Shown: positions 26,001-34,130, counted from the stretch's first letter. The stretch: DNA of 64,000 nucleotides from Capsulimonadaceae bacterium (GCA_031292625.1 JARLGU010000001.1:1-64000), one strand, 5' to 3'. Translations and numbers: made by a program. Notes: generated by a model from the letters alone, not told the origin.

Positions 26001-27449
26001 CGGACTTGCCATTCCGACCGAAATTCCGCACTGCATTTTCACGGCGTTCTCCGGATGAAACGAATCACCTTCGCCCCCTCGTCCCTTGCTTGAGTTGTCT
26101 TTCCAGTAGCTAAAGTCGTGGGGGTACAAGATGTACTCGCGCCACTCGGTTCCGAGCGTCACCAGCGCCTTCCAACGCGCGCCGTCCTTCTCGTGCCATT
26201 CGACGGACAGACGGTCCGTCTTCGCGTCGCCCTTCGCCCAGAACCGCGTGACGCTCCACCCTGCAGGAAGCTTCGCGCTTATATTCGGTGACACACCCGT
26301 GTCCCATAGGTCCAAGCTGTCAGTTGAAATCTTGACGCCTGGCTCGCCGTGGGGACCCGGAGCGCTTTCGATCAGCGGTGAGCCAGCGCGGTTGCCGGCC
26401 TGTGTCCAACCCTGCGCACCGTCGGGAAAGAGTGCAGTCTCGGGCAGGTTGCCCGTCGGAAGCTCCTCGATCGGCATCCACTTGCCGTCATAGCGTACGA
26501 CGGGGCGGTCGAAGGCATAGCCGCCCGTGGTCAGCAATGCGCCGCCGCCGCTTAGATATGCCACGAGGGCATGATGCGCACGGACAGGGTATACGTCGCC
26601 TGTGGGAACGACGTATAGGGCGAAATTCGATGGCGTTAGGAATGCCGTATCGGCCGCTTGCATGTCATTGATAACAACGCAGCTGTAGCCTGCCGCGTCC
26701 AGGGCTTTAGCGAGAACCTGGGCATTTGATGGCGCTGATGAGCCGCCTGGAAAGGATCCGCCCAGGATCGCGATGCGAGCCTTCGCGCCTGAGAGCGAGG
26801 GCAGCGAAATGGGAGCGGCCTGCGCCTGGATCGTATCCTCGGCCGCGGGGGCGTATCCTGAGGCGGCAGCGCCAGCTTCGAGCTGCACATCGTCGAACCA
26901 TGCCGTGCCGTGGCCATGCAAGGTGAGGATCGCGCGGATCTCGCTCGCGCCGGACGGAACCGTTGCCGCAGTGACTATCCGATGCCAGTCGGTTGGGCTG
27001 GCGAGCATCTCGTGGGAGTCCGCGTAGGAGATCCGTTTGCCGTCGGCGCCGTAGAAGTTCATGGAGATATAGGCGCCCGCGCCGTCTTTGATGCCGTCGG
27101 TTTTGACATAGGCGCTCAGCGTGTAAGATGCCCCGGCATCGAACTTCGTCAACGTCTGGGTGACTGAGTACCAGCTCACGGGAGACGCGGCAGGCACGAT
27201 CGCGCGGAACGAATATGAACCGCTGTGCGCCACGGTCGCGTCCGGGCCGGAACCGCTCCCTGGAGGAAAGGACGATGTCCAAGCGGACAAGTCCGGTTTC
27301 CCGGCCGCAACGGGTTCGAAGCCGCTTTGGCGCAGAAGATTTGGGGACGGGGATGCGTCGCACCGGCACGTCCCCCCGACAAATGCGACAAGCGCCAACA
27401 ATAAGATGATGCAATGCGGCCAGTCGCGGCCGTTCGCAGAGGTGTCCAT
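23004..27449 (-). CDS. Giant secreted clan GH-A glycoside hydrolase with CBM, module 2
   Basis: 1481 residues. N-terminal hydrophobic export signal (ILLLALVAFVGGTC), then a CBM4/9-like module (about 40-190, ending FDDVQLEAGAAASGYAPA), a GATase-like segment (IAILGGSFPG, ALLTTGGYAFDRP), beta-sandwich modules, and a TIM barrel starting near GRLGTYFTINGRPRLVFGC. Probable acid/base Glu902 is in FDIDNEPDM and probable nucleophile Glu1019 in LTVGECGAVDH. A second GATase-like domain and a beta-domain close the protein. Start at 27449 rather than 27512 because the signal peptide then begins properly. It is last in the GntR-pseudopilin-GH order of module 2. Substrate not assignable; GH5/GH42-like families are nearest by motif. 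Confidence 0.82.
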   Translation of the reverse strand: MDTSANGRDWPHCIILLLALVAFVGGTCRCDASPSPNLLRQSGFEPVAAGKPDLSAWTSSFPPGSGSGPDATVAHSGSYSFRAIVPAASPVSWYSVTQTLTKFDAGASYTLSAYVKTDGIKDGAGAYISMNFYGADGKRISYADSHEMLASPTDWHRIVTAATVPSGASEIRAILTLHGHGTAWFDDVQLEAGAAASGYAPAAEDTIQAQAAPISLPSLSGAKARIAILGGSFPGGSSAPSNAQVLAKALDAAGYSCVVINDMQAADTAFLTPSNFALYVVPTGDVYPVRAHHALVAYLSGGGALLTTGGYAFDRPVVRYDGKWMPIEELPTGNLPETALFPDGAQGWTQAGNRAGSPLIESAPGPHGEPGVKISTDSLDLWDTGVSPNISAKLPAGWSVTRFWAKGDAKTDRLSVEWHEKDGARWKALVTLGTEWREYILYPHDFSYWKDNSSKGRGGEGDSFHPENAVKMQCGISVGMASPGEPHAFWLAGVRVQADSGADQRGPTPHINTRYAKIEDAMWPDPTQIGIFDAGYTLDRVVETRPSSGQSLIAGFDLKATLKGYSAVAVLSTEGHGVSANRSRWIPLLSCVDTYGHPRGEAGAMVRNFTGAFAGSSWAFFGITNRDLFAAGSAAIKQVLIPVVADLLDRFYLHDTEAEYACYRQGETVHLRTKVSNFDKTTRTATVRFVVRADGVAEPVATLSQDVTVAPGTTVPVDLAWSPGTFASDYYTISANLRTNSKTIDEEANAFVVWNPSVVAKGPKFGRLGTYFTINGRPRLVFGCQSFWDQEGSVTARSPAAFERDFTQMRAMGLRWTRAFLPFGNESMNFLGKKMPPGNEIEKRVNDMVVQLAQRNGLVLYDAINLNNTADPAVLERQRAEIAEAAIRYKDVPGFAFDIDNEPDMRAEDPALKKLVDKPVATGAWTDLAPRLYWAAMAAAQRRWASGNAEAVHAADPGRMAAVGWSQGWAGGGTMKDPILASLDLDFTDRHYYGGLDAFSAEFKDVDLRGLGKPLTVGECGAVDHPSFKEMDPSGNGTDDEGFDHRMLFLTHIVTGLGGALMSSWHFRDPMEGIFPCGQVHQDNVPKPAASVYRACALAFGRFQPITVLPQTVLLTPDSGRLGGQRDRVIAAVHRAAKILVASRVDFTELPDSLASNLPPSTRAVIYPIPLDPADPVLTALSAFARKGGVVYISGDISYDANRLPTLRDRLKSFAGIEFKSSRTHTGADGWPLTIAQAPQAAIEPAVGSGLAAMAGRPSIEIALTGASAMATAVGFPVITRYPVGQGAVWFSADPVEIETELLPAHVALYRAVLTDAKVPILSATPDNPQVKVFHVAGVDSDAWLFYNGGSTGDVSADGFTLNLAHNRTGLVIAGHDGSIRVIEADGAVRKDGRTIAVFEGHGFLVSQDDADITRSKDLLALPIEPGSVRLHRSVPVASADVVERHADTWRALGPVAIHTLGGDLTIQVSPAQSREMIRLN

Positions 27450-27588
27450 TATGTATCGCATTCTAACAGGCTTCCTTGATGAGAATTTGGGAGCATCTCC
27501 GTGACGAAGCAAACCTTCCCCTCGTCACAAAGAGAGTCATAAGCGCATTGGCGCGTCAATCGATGACCGCGTTGCGTGGCGCCGGCGG

Positions 27589-28467
27589 CTAGTGGTACGC
27601 GAATGTCGCAGCGTATTGTGGCGCGCTCCCGCATTCGACTTTCGGCGCGGTCCAGTTCGCCTGTGCGGGGCACGATGCCGGATAGTTCGTGCCGTTGAGC
27701 GTCGTGTCCGTGCCCGCGCCAACCTGGGTCGGCATGAACCACTTCGCGTGACAGTCCGCCATGAGATAGTTCGCCCCGCTAGAGTGTATCCCCGTTAGGC
27801 TCGTGTAATAGGATTGCGTCGCCGTCATGTTCGTGCTCGTTCGATCGCAGTTGCTGTTTGCGACGCATGCATTTCCAAGGAGACCAGTCGCATATTTCAG
27901 GCAAGTCGCGCAAGTGGCGTTTGCGGTTGACGCCGTGCTGTAGAGCGTGTTGCCTCCAATATTGTCCAATCCATTGCCGGAAGGGGACTGGCTGCTGTCA
28001 GTCGCGACGGTCCAGCTTCCAAGCGCCACGTTGCAATTGACGACCTCGAAAAGGCAGACCGTCTTTGATGGTCCCGTCATTTGCGAGATTGGGATCGGGA
28101 TCGCGCCGGTTCCGCTGAGCTGGTAGCCAACGAGGTTCGAGTTGACCGCATAGGAAACGACGTCGCCTTGTCCGGTGTCGTCGGGACAGAGGAAGACCGC
28201 GAAGCTCTTGACATACGGATATATCTGTTTAGCCCAGCCCCGTCCCGACCCAAAGGTGCTCTGACCGCACGGAACAGTCTCATCGTAGTCCTCTTCGTAT
28301 TGGGTGTAAGCAAGCCCGATCTGCTTGACGTTCGACAGACAGGCGGATTGTCGGGCCTTTTCTCGTGCCGTGGCGAATACAGGGAAAAGAATTGCTGCTA
28401 ATATCGCTATAATAGCGATAACAACTAATAATTCGATCAATGTAAATGCGTCACCTTTGGTTTTCAT
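27589..28467 (-). CDS. Cys-rich pseudopilin-like secreted protein, module 2
   Basis: 292 residues, start at 28467 with AAAAGGAGC 7-8 bases upstream. Leader MKTKGDA, then the prepilin helix [20 protein letters not shown] (Ala at the cleavage position), [45 protein letters not shown]. The body has twelve Cys, including a CATC (CxxC) motif and an NCDRT site, and the family signature appears as H-X9-DC ([16 protein letters not shown]) instead of H-X9-DG. Its closest relative in the window is the pseudopilin of module 3, with 11 of the 12 Cys at matching positions. It lies 57 bases after the GntR gene and 139 before the hydrolase. Disulfides or metal binding are plausible; function unknown. Confidence 0.88.
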   Translation of the reverse strand: MKTKGDAFTLIELLVVIAIIAILAAILFPVFATAREKARQSACLSNVKQIGLAYTQYEEDYDETVPCGQSTFGSGRGWAKQIYPYVKSFAVFLCPDDTGQGDVVSYAVNSNLVGYQLSGTGAIPIPISQMTGPSKTVCLFEVVNCNVALGSWTVATDSSQSPSGNGLDNIGGNTLYSTASTANATCATCLKYATGLLGNACVANSNCDRTSTNMTATQSYYTSLTGIHSSGANYLMADCHAKWFMPTQVGAGTDTTLNGTNYPASCPAQANWTAPKVECGSAPQYAATFAYH

Positions 28468-28524
28468 TTTTTGCTCCTTTTCACCTCTGATAATGCGTGC
28501 TCGCCGGTAGTCACTAATATTTAT

Positions 28525-29655
28525 CTATTTCCGAGTTGCTGGCGCCACCGATTTGCGTTCGATGAGCCTTGGCTGAACGAAGCGAAGCCTGGTATCACCT
28601 GGAGGATCTCCCGAAACGGGCCGACTCAGCAATTGCATGGCGATTTCGACGTGCCGATGTAGATTCACGTCGATCGCGGTTACGGGCGGGCTGCCGAACT
28701 CCATCATGTCGCTGTCGCCGCAATTGATAAGGGACAGCTGGTCAGGCACATCATAACCGGCGTCGCGACAGGCGGCCATCGTTCCCATCGCAATATGATC
28801 GTCGACGCTGATCAGCGCCGTAATGTCATTTTGCTCGGACTCCAGAAAGGTCCGAACCGCCTGATAGGCTGATCGGGCCATGCAATGGGCGTGCGGAGAT
28901 TGAGCGGAAATTAGCCGTTTTTCGACTGCGGCCGGGTCGTCCAACGCCTCTACGCAAGATCTCCAACTGGCAATCTGAACTTGCCGCATCCGTTCCTGAG
29001 GGTTGTTTGCGACGAGAGCGATCTTGCGATGCCCTGCCGCGGCAAGATATGACGTCGCTTGAACTACGGCCTGAACGTCGTCCGCCACAACTGACGGCAC
29101 TCCGAACTTTTCCAGGCGGTTGCCTATGACGACCACACGATCCGATGCCTCGATTATGTGCTTGAGCAGATGTTCGAGTTCAGCGTCCCAGAGCCACACG
29201 AGAGATCGGCCATTGCCGCCAAGCGCCCGAACAGCAATGCTATTATCGTTCTCGTCGACGCGAATGACCCTGCACTGCCAGCCCGCCTTCGCAGCTTCGG
29301 TTTCCGCATGGTGCGCGAGTTCGCGGCCGATCGAACCTTCGAACGATGGCAGGATAACGTTGAGCACCTCCAATGTTTCGTCAACCGTCTTAATTGCAGG
29401 TGTCGAAACGAAGGTGCCTCGACCGTTTTCCGCCCGCAAATATCCTTCGGCGACGAGTTTCCCGACTGCGTGCTGGATCGTATCTATGGCGACGTTGTAG
29501 TCTTGCGCCAGAATGCGCCGCGCTGGCAATGGCGCGCCCGGCGCGTAGTGACGCTCGCTGATTCGTTTCCGTAGATCCGCCGCGACGTTGTCCGCAATCG
29601 TCGTGCGTCTTCGCAGGTTCGTGACCGTTCCAATAGGCATAAGCAGAATGCGCAT
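28525..29655 (-). CDS. GntR-family regulator with LacI-type sugar-sensing domain, module 2
   Basis: 376 residues. GntR winged helix at the N-terminus (ADLRKRISERHYAPGAPLPA, then AQDYNVAIDTIQHAVGKLVA, then YLRAENGRGTFVS) joined to a LacI-like effector domain (about 95-370: YLAAAGHRKIALVANNPQER, then NDITALISVDDHIAMGTMAA). The start is either 29655 or the ATG at 29640 (MPIGTVTN). A 14-bp perfect palindrome covers the first start codon and a near-consensus promoter lies upstream, a layout that fits autorepression. It heads module 2 and probably governs the pseudopilin and the giant hydrolase. Confidence 0.9.
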   Translation of the reverse strand: MRILLMPIGTVTNLRRRTTIADNVAADLRKRISERHYAPGAPLPARRILAQDYNVAIDTIQHAVGKLVAEGYLRAENGRGTFVSTPAIKTVDETLEVLNVILPSFEGSIGRELAHHAETEAAKAGWQCRVIRVDENDNSIAVRALGGNGRSLVWLWDAELEHLLKHIIEASDRVVVIGNRLEKFGVPSVVADDVQAVVQATSYLAAAGHRKIALVANNPQERMRQVQIASWRSCVEALDDPAAVEKRLISAQSPHAHCMARSAYQAVRTFLESEQNDITALISVDDHIAMGTMAACRDAGYDVPDQLSLINCGDSDMMEFGSPPVTAIDVNLHRHVEIAMQLLSRPVSGDPPGDTRLRFVQPRLIERKSVAPATRK

Positions 29656-29658
29656 TCT
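29645..29658. promoter_or_regulatory. Perfect 14-bp palindrome, candidate GntR operator
   Basis: AGAATGCGCATTCT reads the same on both strands and covers the start codon of the GntR gene. A third AGAATG lies at 29667-29672, giving CATTCT-N8-AGAATG as a second, overlapping inverted pair. The half-site AGAATGCG recurs on the minus strand at 27464-27457, just before the start of the module 2 hydrolase. Binding by the adjacent regulator is inference. Confidence 0.55.
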
Positions 29659-29677
29659 ATATAAGCAGAATGGTCAT

Positions 29678-29706
29678 ATTGTAAACCGTTCCCCTCGGTT
29701 TGTCAA
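29678..29706 (-). promoter_or_regulatory. Sigma-70 promoter of the module 2 GntR gene
   Basis: On the minus strand TTGACA (29706-29701), a 17-base spacer, then TACAAT (29683-29678). The spacer contains AACCG-N7-CGGTT, an inverted repeat well placed for a repressor between the two boxes. Same geometry as the promoters of the other two module regulators. Confidence 0.8.
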
Positions 29707-30015
29707 TAGGGTGTTTTTCAAGGTGTCAGGGCAATCGCATTTGTAACTGTTAGCAGCGGCGCGTGTCCGGCCCTGAAAGGGCCGGACTGGGTTGGGCAAG
29801 CCCTGTGAACAGAGCTAATCGTTAGACGGCCAGCATTATCGCGATCCGGCAGCCCCATTGATGGGGATTGACATCTCAGACCGGTCGTTCACGGCTGGAG
29901 ACCGCGCCAATACTAATGACAATCGTTGATATTAATAGATGCGATTGCCTTGTTTCAAGGGTATTGTCCAAGAGTTGATCTTTTCATACAGTTTGTGAAA
30001 TAAATCACAATCTCG
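29707..30015. other. Intergenic gap between divergent GntR and serC genes, with a hairpin
   Basis: No gene is visible. The only clear structure is a perfect 9-bp stem, GTCCGGCCC (29765-29773) with GGGCCGGAC (29779-29787), loop TGAAA. It has no T-run on either side and is not next to a stop codon, so its role is unclear. The second half of the gap is AT-rich. Confidence 0.4.
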
Positions 30016-30045
30016 TTGACTTTGCTGTCTAGCTTCCGGTACACT
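30016..30045 (+). promoter_or_regulatory. Probable serC promoter
   Basis: TTGACT (30016-30021), an 18-base spacer, TACACT (30040-30045). Located 60 bases before the serC start codon; the ribosome site CTTGGAGGA is at about 30089-30097. Confidence 0.65.
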
Positions 30046-30104
30046 TTCCTCAAGCGGCTCGGGCGAAAACGAGCGGCTTAAACTGTCTTGGAGGACCGAT
30101 CGTT

Positions 30105-31202
30105 ATGCACCGTATTTACAATTTTTCACCCGGACCGGCGATCCTGCCGGAAAGCGTCCTGGAAGAAGCCGCGCAAGGCGTGCGCGAGATCCACGGCTCC
30201 GGAATGTCGGTGCTCGAGGTCTCTCACCGGGGAAAGCAGTACGACGGCATTCATGCCGGAGCGCGCGAGACCTTGCTGCGCGTCCTGGGCCTGAGCGCCG
30301 ACGAGTACACGGTTCTATTCGTTCAGGGCGGTGCGAGCCTTCAGTTCGCGCTGTTGCCGATGAATTTCCTCGCGGACGGCCGCACGGCCAACTATGTCAA
30401 CGCCGGGGAGTGGGGATCGAAGGCGATCAAGGAAGCGAAGAAGGTCGGCAAGGGCGAGGCGATCGAAATCGCAACGTCCGCCGACAAGAATTTCTCGTAC
30501 ATCCCGAAGGGCTACGCGCCTACGCCGGGGGCTGCATATCTGCACGTGACCACCAACAACACCATCGAAGGGACGGAGCTCTACGACCTTCCCGAGACCG
30601 GCGGCGTTCCTCTCGTTACGGACGCGTCCTCGGATTTCATGGCTCTGAACCGCGATCACAGCAAGTTTTCTCTGCTCTACGCCGGCGCGCAAAAGAACGC
30701 TGGCCCCGCTGGCGTCACGATCGTCGTCGCGCGGAAGGCGTTCCTGGAGACGGCCCTTGGCGGCCTGCCGTCGATGCTCGCTTACAAGACGTACGTCGAC
30801 TCCGACTCGCTGTATAACACGCCGCCGGTCTTCGCGATCTACGTCGTCGGTCTTGTCGCGAAGTGGGTCGAGGCGCAGGGTGGGTTGGTCGCGATCGAGA
30901 AGGCGAACCGCGAGAAAGCGGCCGTTCTTTACAGCGCGATCGATGAGCTGAGCGATGTGTTCTACGGCACGGTGACCGCGAAAGAGGACCGTTCGTTAAT
31001 GAACGTGACGTTCCGCTTGCAGCCCAAGTACGCGGAACTCGAAAAGGAGTTCGTCGCCGAAGCGGCTAAGCGCGGTCTTGATGGCCTCAAGGGCCACCGT
31101 TCGGTTGGCGGTTTCCGTGCGAGCATCTACAACGCATTCCCGCTCGCGGGAACGCAGGCGCTCGCCGCGTTTATGCGCGAGTTCGCGGCTGCCAAGGGGT
31201 AG
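30105..31202 (+). CDS. serC: Phosphoserine aminotransferase
   Basis: PLP-dependent class V aminotransferase, 365 residues. It converts 3-phosphohydroxypyruvate and glutamate to phosphoserine and 2-oxoglutarate in serine biosynthesis, and can also act in pyridoxine synthesis. Family signatures: YNFSPGPAILPESVLEEA at the N-terminus, SVLEVSHRGKQY, VLFVQGGASLQFALLPMNF in the phosphate-binding region, and the PLP-binding Lys197 in YAGAQKNAGPAG. The C-terminal LKGHRSVGGFRASIYNAFPL is standard. Monocistronic: its own promoter upstream and a good terminator downstream. Confidence 0.97.
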   Translation: MHRIYNFSPGPAILPESVLEEAAQGVREIHGSGMSVLEVSHRGKQYDGIHAGARETLLRVLGLSADEYTVLFVQGGASLQFALLPMNFLADGRTANYVNAGEWGSKAIKEAKKVGKGEAIEIATSADKNFSYIPKGYAPTPGAAYLHVTTNNTIEGTELYDLPETGGVPLVTDASSDFMALNRDHSKFSLLYAGAQKNAGPAGVTIVVARKAFLETALGGLPSMLAYKTYVDSDSLYNTPPVFAIYVVGLVAKWVEAQGGLVAIEKANREKAAVLYSAIDELSDVFYGTVTAKEDRSLMNVTFRLQPKYAELEKEFVAEAAKRGLDGLKGHRSVGGFRASIYNAFPLAGTQALAAFMREFAAAKG

Positions 31203-31333
31203 CGCCGGAGTTTCTGATTCCCTCGCCATTTCCGAAGGGAGAGGGCGAGGGCCGCTTCGCTCTTCATCTCGAATATTTGCGGTCGCGAAAGAATGATGGG
31301 CCACGCACGGGCGAGAGGGATAAGACCCCTCTC

Positions 31334-31353
31334 GGGCCGGGGTGGCCCTTTTT
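31334..31353 (+). terminator. Intrinsic terminator after serC
   Basis: GGGCC-GGGGT-GGCCC followed by TTTTT (31349-31353). Immediately before it, CGAGAGGG (31314-31321) can pair with CCCTCTCG (31327-31334) as an alternative hairpin. About 130 bases after the serC stop and about 40 before the convergent pyrE stop. Confidence 0.75.
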
Positions 31354-31395
31354 CTTGCGCCGCTTCGCGGCGATGCGATGCGGTCCGCTCGGTGT

Positions 31396-31983
31396 TTATC
31401 GCATCTTGGGCGCCGCCGTCGTGCCGCGCTTGGTAAGCGGGATGCCGGCCTTGCACTGCGGGCAGTCGGCCGCTTCGTATTGCTCGACATCGAGGGTGAG
31501 CAGCGCTTCCAGCCGGACGCCGAAATCGACCTTGCCGCCGCTTCGGTCGGCGAGAACAGCGATCCCCGCGAGCGTGGCCCCTGCTTCGTCGATCACGGCA
31601 ATGGTGTCGCGGACGCTTCCGCCGGTAGTCAAGATGTCATCCACCAGCAGGACACGCTCGCCGGGCTTCAAGGCGAAGCCGCGCCGCAGAACCCGCTTAC
31701 CGTTTTCCGCTTCGGCGAAAATACCGCGCGTTCCCAGGTTTTTGGCGACTTCGTACGCCAGCAGCACTCCGCCGGTGGTCGGTCCGAGCACGACTTCGAT
31801 GTTATCGCCGGCAAAGCGTCGGGCAATCTCCGCGCAAAAGGCTTCGACAGTGCGCGGGTACTGCAGGACGAGAAACTTTTCCAGATAGGTGGGACTGTGA
31901 CGACCCGACGAGAGCAGAAAATGCCCTTCCAGCAGCGCGCTGGCGTCTACGAACTTGCGGTAAACTTCATCACTACTTAACAT
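31396..31983 (-). CDS. pyrE: Orotate phosphoribosyltransferase
   Basis: 195 residues. Adds phosphoribose from PRPP to orotate in UMP synthesis. SSGRHSPTYLEKFLVLQYP near the N-terminus and the PRPP-binding VLLVDDILTTGGSVRDTIAV loop are diagnostic, and VLGPTTGGVLLAYEVAK is the conserved nucleotide-binding strand. A C-terminal extension has a Cys pair (ADCPQCKAGIPL), often seen in the subgroup represented by Thermus and Armatimonadota PyrE. The ATG at 31983 has AAAGG upstream; the long in-frame extension to 32271 is rejected because it runs through repeat C and is Arg-rich. Not clustered with other pyr genes. Confidence 0.93.
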   Translation of the reverse strand: MLSSDEVYRKFVDASALLEGHFLLSSGRHSPTYLEKFLVLQYPRTVEAFCAEIARRFAGDNIEVVLGPTTGGVLLAYEVAKNLGTRGIFAEAENGKRVLRRGFALKPGERVLLVDDILTTGGSVRDTIAVIDEAGATLAGIAVLADRSGGKVDFGVRLEALLTLDVEQYEAADCPQCKAGIPLTKRGTTAAPKMR

Positions 31984-32253
31984 GCGCCTTTGTTCGACAA
32001 CCGGCCGCGCGTCTCCTTCCGGCGAGCGCGGCGTGGAAGAATAACGCGGCGCAAAAGCAAGACGCCCTCTTTGCGCGGACGCAGCGGGGGCTCGTTCAAT
32101 GAGCAAGCCGTCCGTGTCTTTCATCAGAACTGGAATGAACTGCCGATGCGCGACTGCGCGCGCTTCATCGTCTTGCAACGGCGCCTTTGGTCTCCGCCCG
32201 TTTCGCTTCCTCGACCTCTTTCGCCTATGGTAAACTCTTGAAAGAGTGCAAAA

Positions 32254-32472
32254 GATCGAAATGCCTTGCAAGACGGCTCCCCGGCCGCCGTGGCCGTATT
32301 TGGAAAAGGGCCGTTACGGCGCTTTCACCGGTTATCAACGCGCTTTGCAATCGAACGTTAGCGGCAAAGCGATGTGCGCGTGTTGACGCGGCATCGCAAA
32401 TTACCGCAGTGAACGAGGCGCGCGCAAAAAATTGCCCCGGCGGCAACGAAGCCGTCCTGAATCTTTCTCGCG
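32254..32472 (-). repeat. Dispersed intergenic repeat, copy C (minus orientation)
   Basis: Reverse-complement copy. Read on the minus strand it starts GCGAGAAAGATTCAGGACGG, continues TGCCGCCGGGGCAATTTTTT, CGCGCCTCGTTCACTGCGGT, GTCAACACGCG, and ends GGCCGGGGAGCCGTCTTGCA with GGCATTTCGATC. It lies in the gap between the divergent pyrE and PhyH genes. Confidence 0.85.
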
Positions 32473-32638
32473 ACGGGTTCTTGAAATAACTCCTTCGGGA
32501 TCCGTATATCTAAAATTGATGATCCTCCGCTCGGTAGCCGCCAATTTTAGCGATGGATTGAACTTCCGCGGCCGTCTATAATTGATCCGTTGCAGCCGGC
32601 CCCGGGTGGTTGGCGGCCGGCGGAAGGAGAACTCGGAT

Positions 32639-33553
32639 ATGGCGTCTACCATTCAGATCGAACGTAGCGCGACGGATTGGATCGATGTGCCCAGAACCTT
32701 GTCCAAAGAGCAAGTAAGCGCGTTTGTCGACAACGGATTTCACGTTCAGCCGGATTTGGTCGCTCGCGAGGAGATCGATGAGCTTAAGGCCGACACGATG
32801 AAGCTGGCAAGGGGCGAGTACCCATGCGCCTCGCTCCAGCCTGTCGCGCCTGACCTCAGCGATGCGGATGTGCTGGCGAGAATCCTGTGCATCCACCAGC
32901 CTCACTTCGTGAGCCCGGTGATGCAGCAATACGTCCGGCACGCGAAGATTTGCGGCCTGCTCAGCCAGCTTGCGGCCGCGCATTTGCCGCACTGGGACGG
33001 TTCGGTGAAGTGCATGCAGTCGATGTTGTTCGTCAAGCCGCCCGGATTCCAGGGGCAGGCGTGGCACCAGGACGAAATCTATATTCCGACGCGAGACCGT
33101 TCGCTGATCGGCGCATGGATTGCACTGGACGATGCGACCGTGAAAAACGGCTGCTTGTGGGTGATCCCGGGTTCGCACCGAAACGGCTATTTGTACCCGC
33201 AACGCCCCCACGGGAACCCTGACGAATTCGACGCGTCCAATGAAAGCTTTGGTTTTGATGAGACGGATGCAATTCCAGTCGAGGTGAAATCCGGCGCCGT
33301 GGTCTTCTTTAACGGCTACTTGCTGCACCGATCGCTCAAGAACCGCAGCAATATCTACAGGCGGGTCCTCGTCAATCACTACTGCAATGCCTGGTCGCTG
33401 CTTCCCTGGGGCGTCCGTCCCGGCGAGCATGTCGCCAGCGCCGACCGGCGGACGATTGTGCCGGTCGCGGGGACGGATCCGTACGCGTGGAAGGGCATCG
33501 AAGCGCCGCCGAGCGAGGTGTATCTTCGGCAATGCAAGGCGGCGCAGGGGTAG
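32639..33553 (+). CDS. Phytanoyl-CoA dioxygenase (PhyH) family Fe(II)/2-oxoglutarate oxygenase
   Basis: 304 residues. Double-stranded beta-helix oxygenase with the metal triad His143-x-Asp145 (in WHQDEIY) and His230 (in YLLHRSLKN); the Arg that binds 2-oxoglutarate is probably in NIYRRVLVNHY. CLWVIPGSHRNG is the usual strand before the second His. Members hydroxylate diverse small molecules and natural products; substrate unknown here. Its start has GGAAGGAG 8 bases upstream, which decides against the upstream in-frame codon at 32582. Stand-alone gene, followed by a hairpin. Confidence 0.9.
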   Translation: MASTIQIERSATDWIDVPRTLSKEQVSAFVDNGFHVQPDLVAREEIDELKADTMKLARGEYPCASLQPVAPDLSDADVLARILCIHQPHFVSPVMQQYVRHAKICGLLSQLAAAHLPHWDGSVKCMQSMLFVKPPGFQGQAWHQDEIYIPTRDRSLIGAWIALDDATVKNGCLWVIPGSHRNGYLYPQRPHGNPDEFDASNESFGFDETDAIPVEVKSGAVVFFNGYLLHRSLKNRSNIYRRVLVNHYCNAWSLLPWGVRPGEHVASADRRTIVPVAGTDPYAWKGIEAPPSEVYLRQCKAAQG

Positions 33554-33562
33554 TTGGGAACG

Positions 33563-33598
33563 GCAGGGGCGCTGGAGATGAGTAACCGGCGCCCCTGC
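33563..33598. terminator. Hairpin between convergent PhyH and PNPOx genes
   Basis: A 10-bp perfect stem: GCAGGGGCGC (33563-33572) with GCGCCCCTGC (33589-33598), loop of 16. It begins 9 bases after the PhyH stop. No T-run follows. Confidence 0.55.
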
Positions 33599-33752
33599 AG
33601 TCCAGCACGGCGTTTCGTAACGAAGCACAAACAAGCGCAGCACGAAACAAGCGAAGCTGATTGTCTAACTCCTTCGCTAAGCGCAAGAAAAATGGCCTGC
33701 CCGGCCATAGAGGGCGTCTTAATCTTTATCTTATCGCCGCCAACACACGCTC

Positions 33753-34130
33753 TTAAAGCAGCTTATCCGCCCCTTCGTATACTTCGTCAGCGATGAGTTC
33801 GACTGCGGCGACGCGGGCGTGAATTTCCTCGACGACGCTGCGCATGTGGTCGAATAGCGGGCCGCTGGTGTGATACTTGAGGTTGCCCTTGATCTGATAG
33901 GCCTTGTGGTCGGCGGTTAGGAATACGACGGAGCCGCGGCTGCCGGTCAGAATGTTCGCGCGGGTCTTCGTGAACACGCTGTCATTGAGGAGGACGATTT
34001 CCGGGTTGTCCACCTTGACGAGCATAACATACGCGGCATTGGGATTGCCGTTCGGATCGACCGTCGTAAACACTGCGGGCGTGTCGAGATCCTGCAGCGC
34101 CTTGTAAACGTTCTCTGGGATTCGTGCCAT
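33753..34130 (-). CDS. Pyridoxamine 5'-phosphate oxidase-fold protein (FMN-binding split barrel)
   Basis: 125-residue split-barrel flavoprotein of the PNPOx-like group. It begins RIPENVYKALQDLDTPAVFT, then VDPNGNPNAAYVMLVKVDN, with TRANILTGSRGSVVFL as the FMN-phosphate-contacting strand. The C-terminal helix (VVEEIHARVAAVELIADEVY) is normal. Too short for the biosynthetic PdxH. Likely an FMN-, F420- or haem-binding oxidoreductase of unknown substrate. Downstream of rnhA on the same strand, with about 130 bases between. Confidence 0.88.
   Translation of the reverse strand: MARIPENVYKALQDLDTPAVFTTVDPNGNPNAAYVMLVKVDNPEIVLLNDSVFTKTRANILTGSRGSVVFLTADHKAYQIKGNLKYHTSGPLFDHMRSVVEEIHARVAAVELIADEVYEGADKLL

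Noticed and set aside
29765-29787. Intrinsic terminator of the module 2 operon or serC
   Set aside because: The hairpin is in a region upstream of both divergent genes and lacks a T-run, so it does not end any known transcript.
32225-32446. Frame across repeat copy C that might extend pyrE upstream or be a gene
   Set aside because: It is the repeat itself; no ribosome site or family match, and pyrE has a good start at 31983. The constant frame is reported as a finding only.
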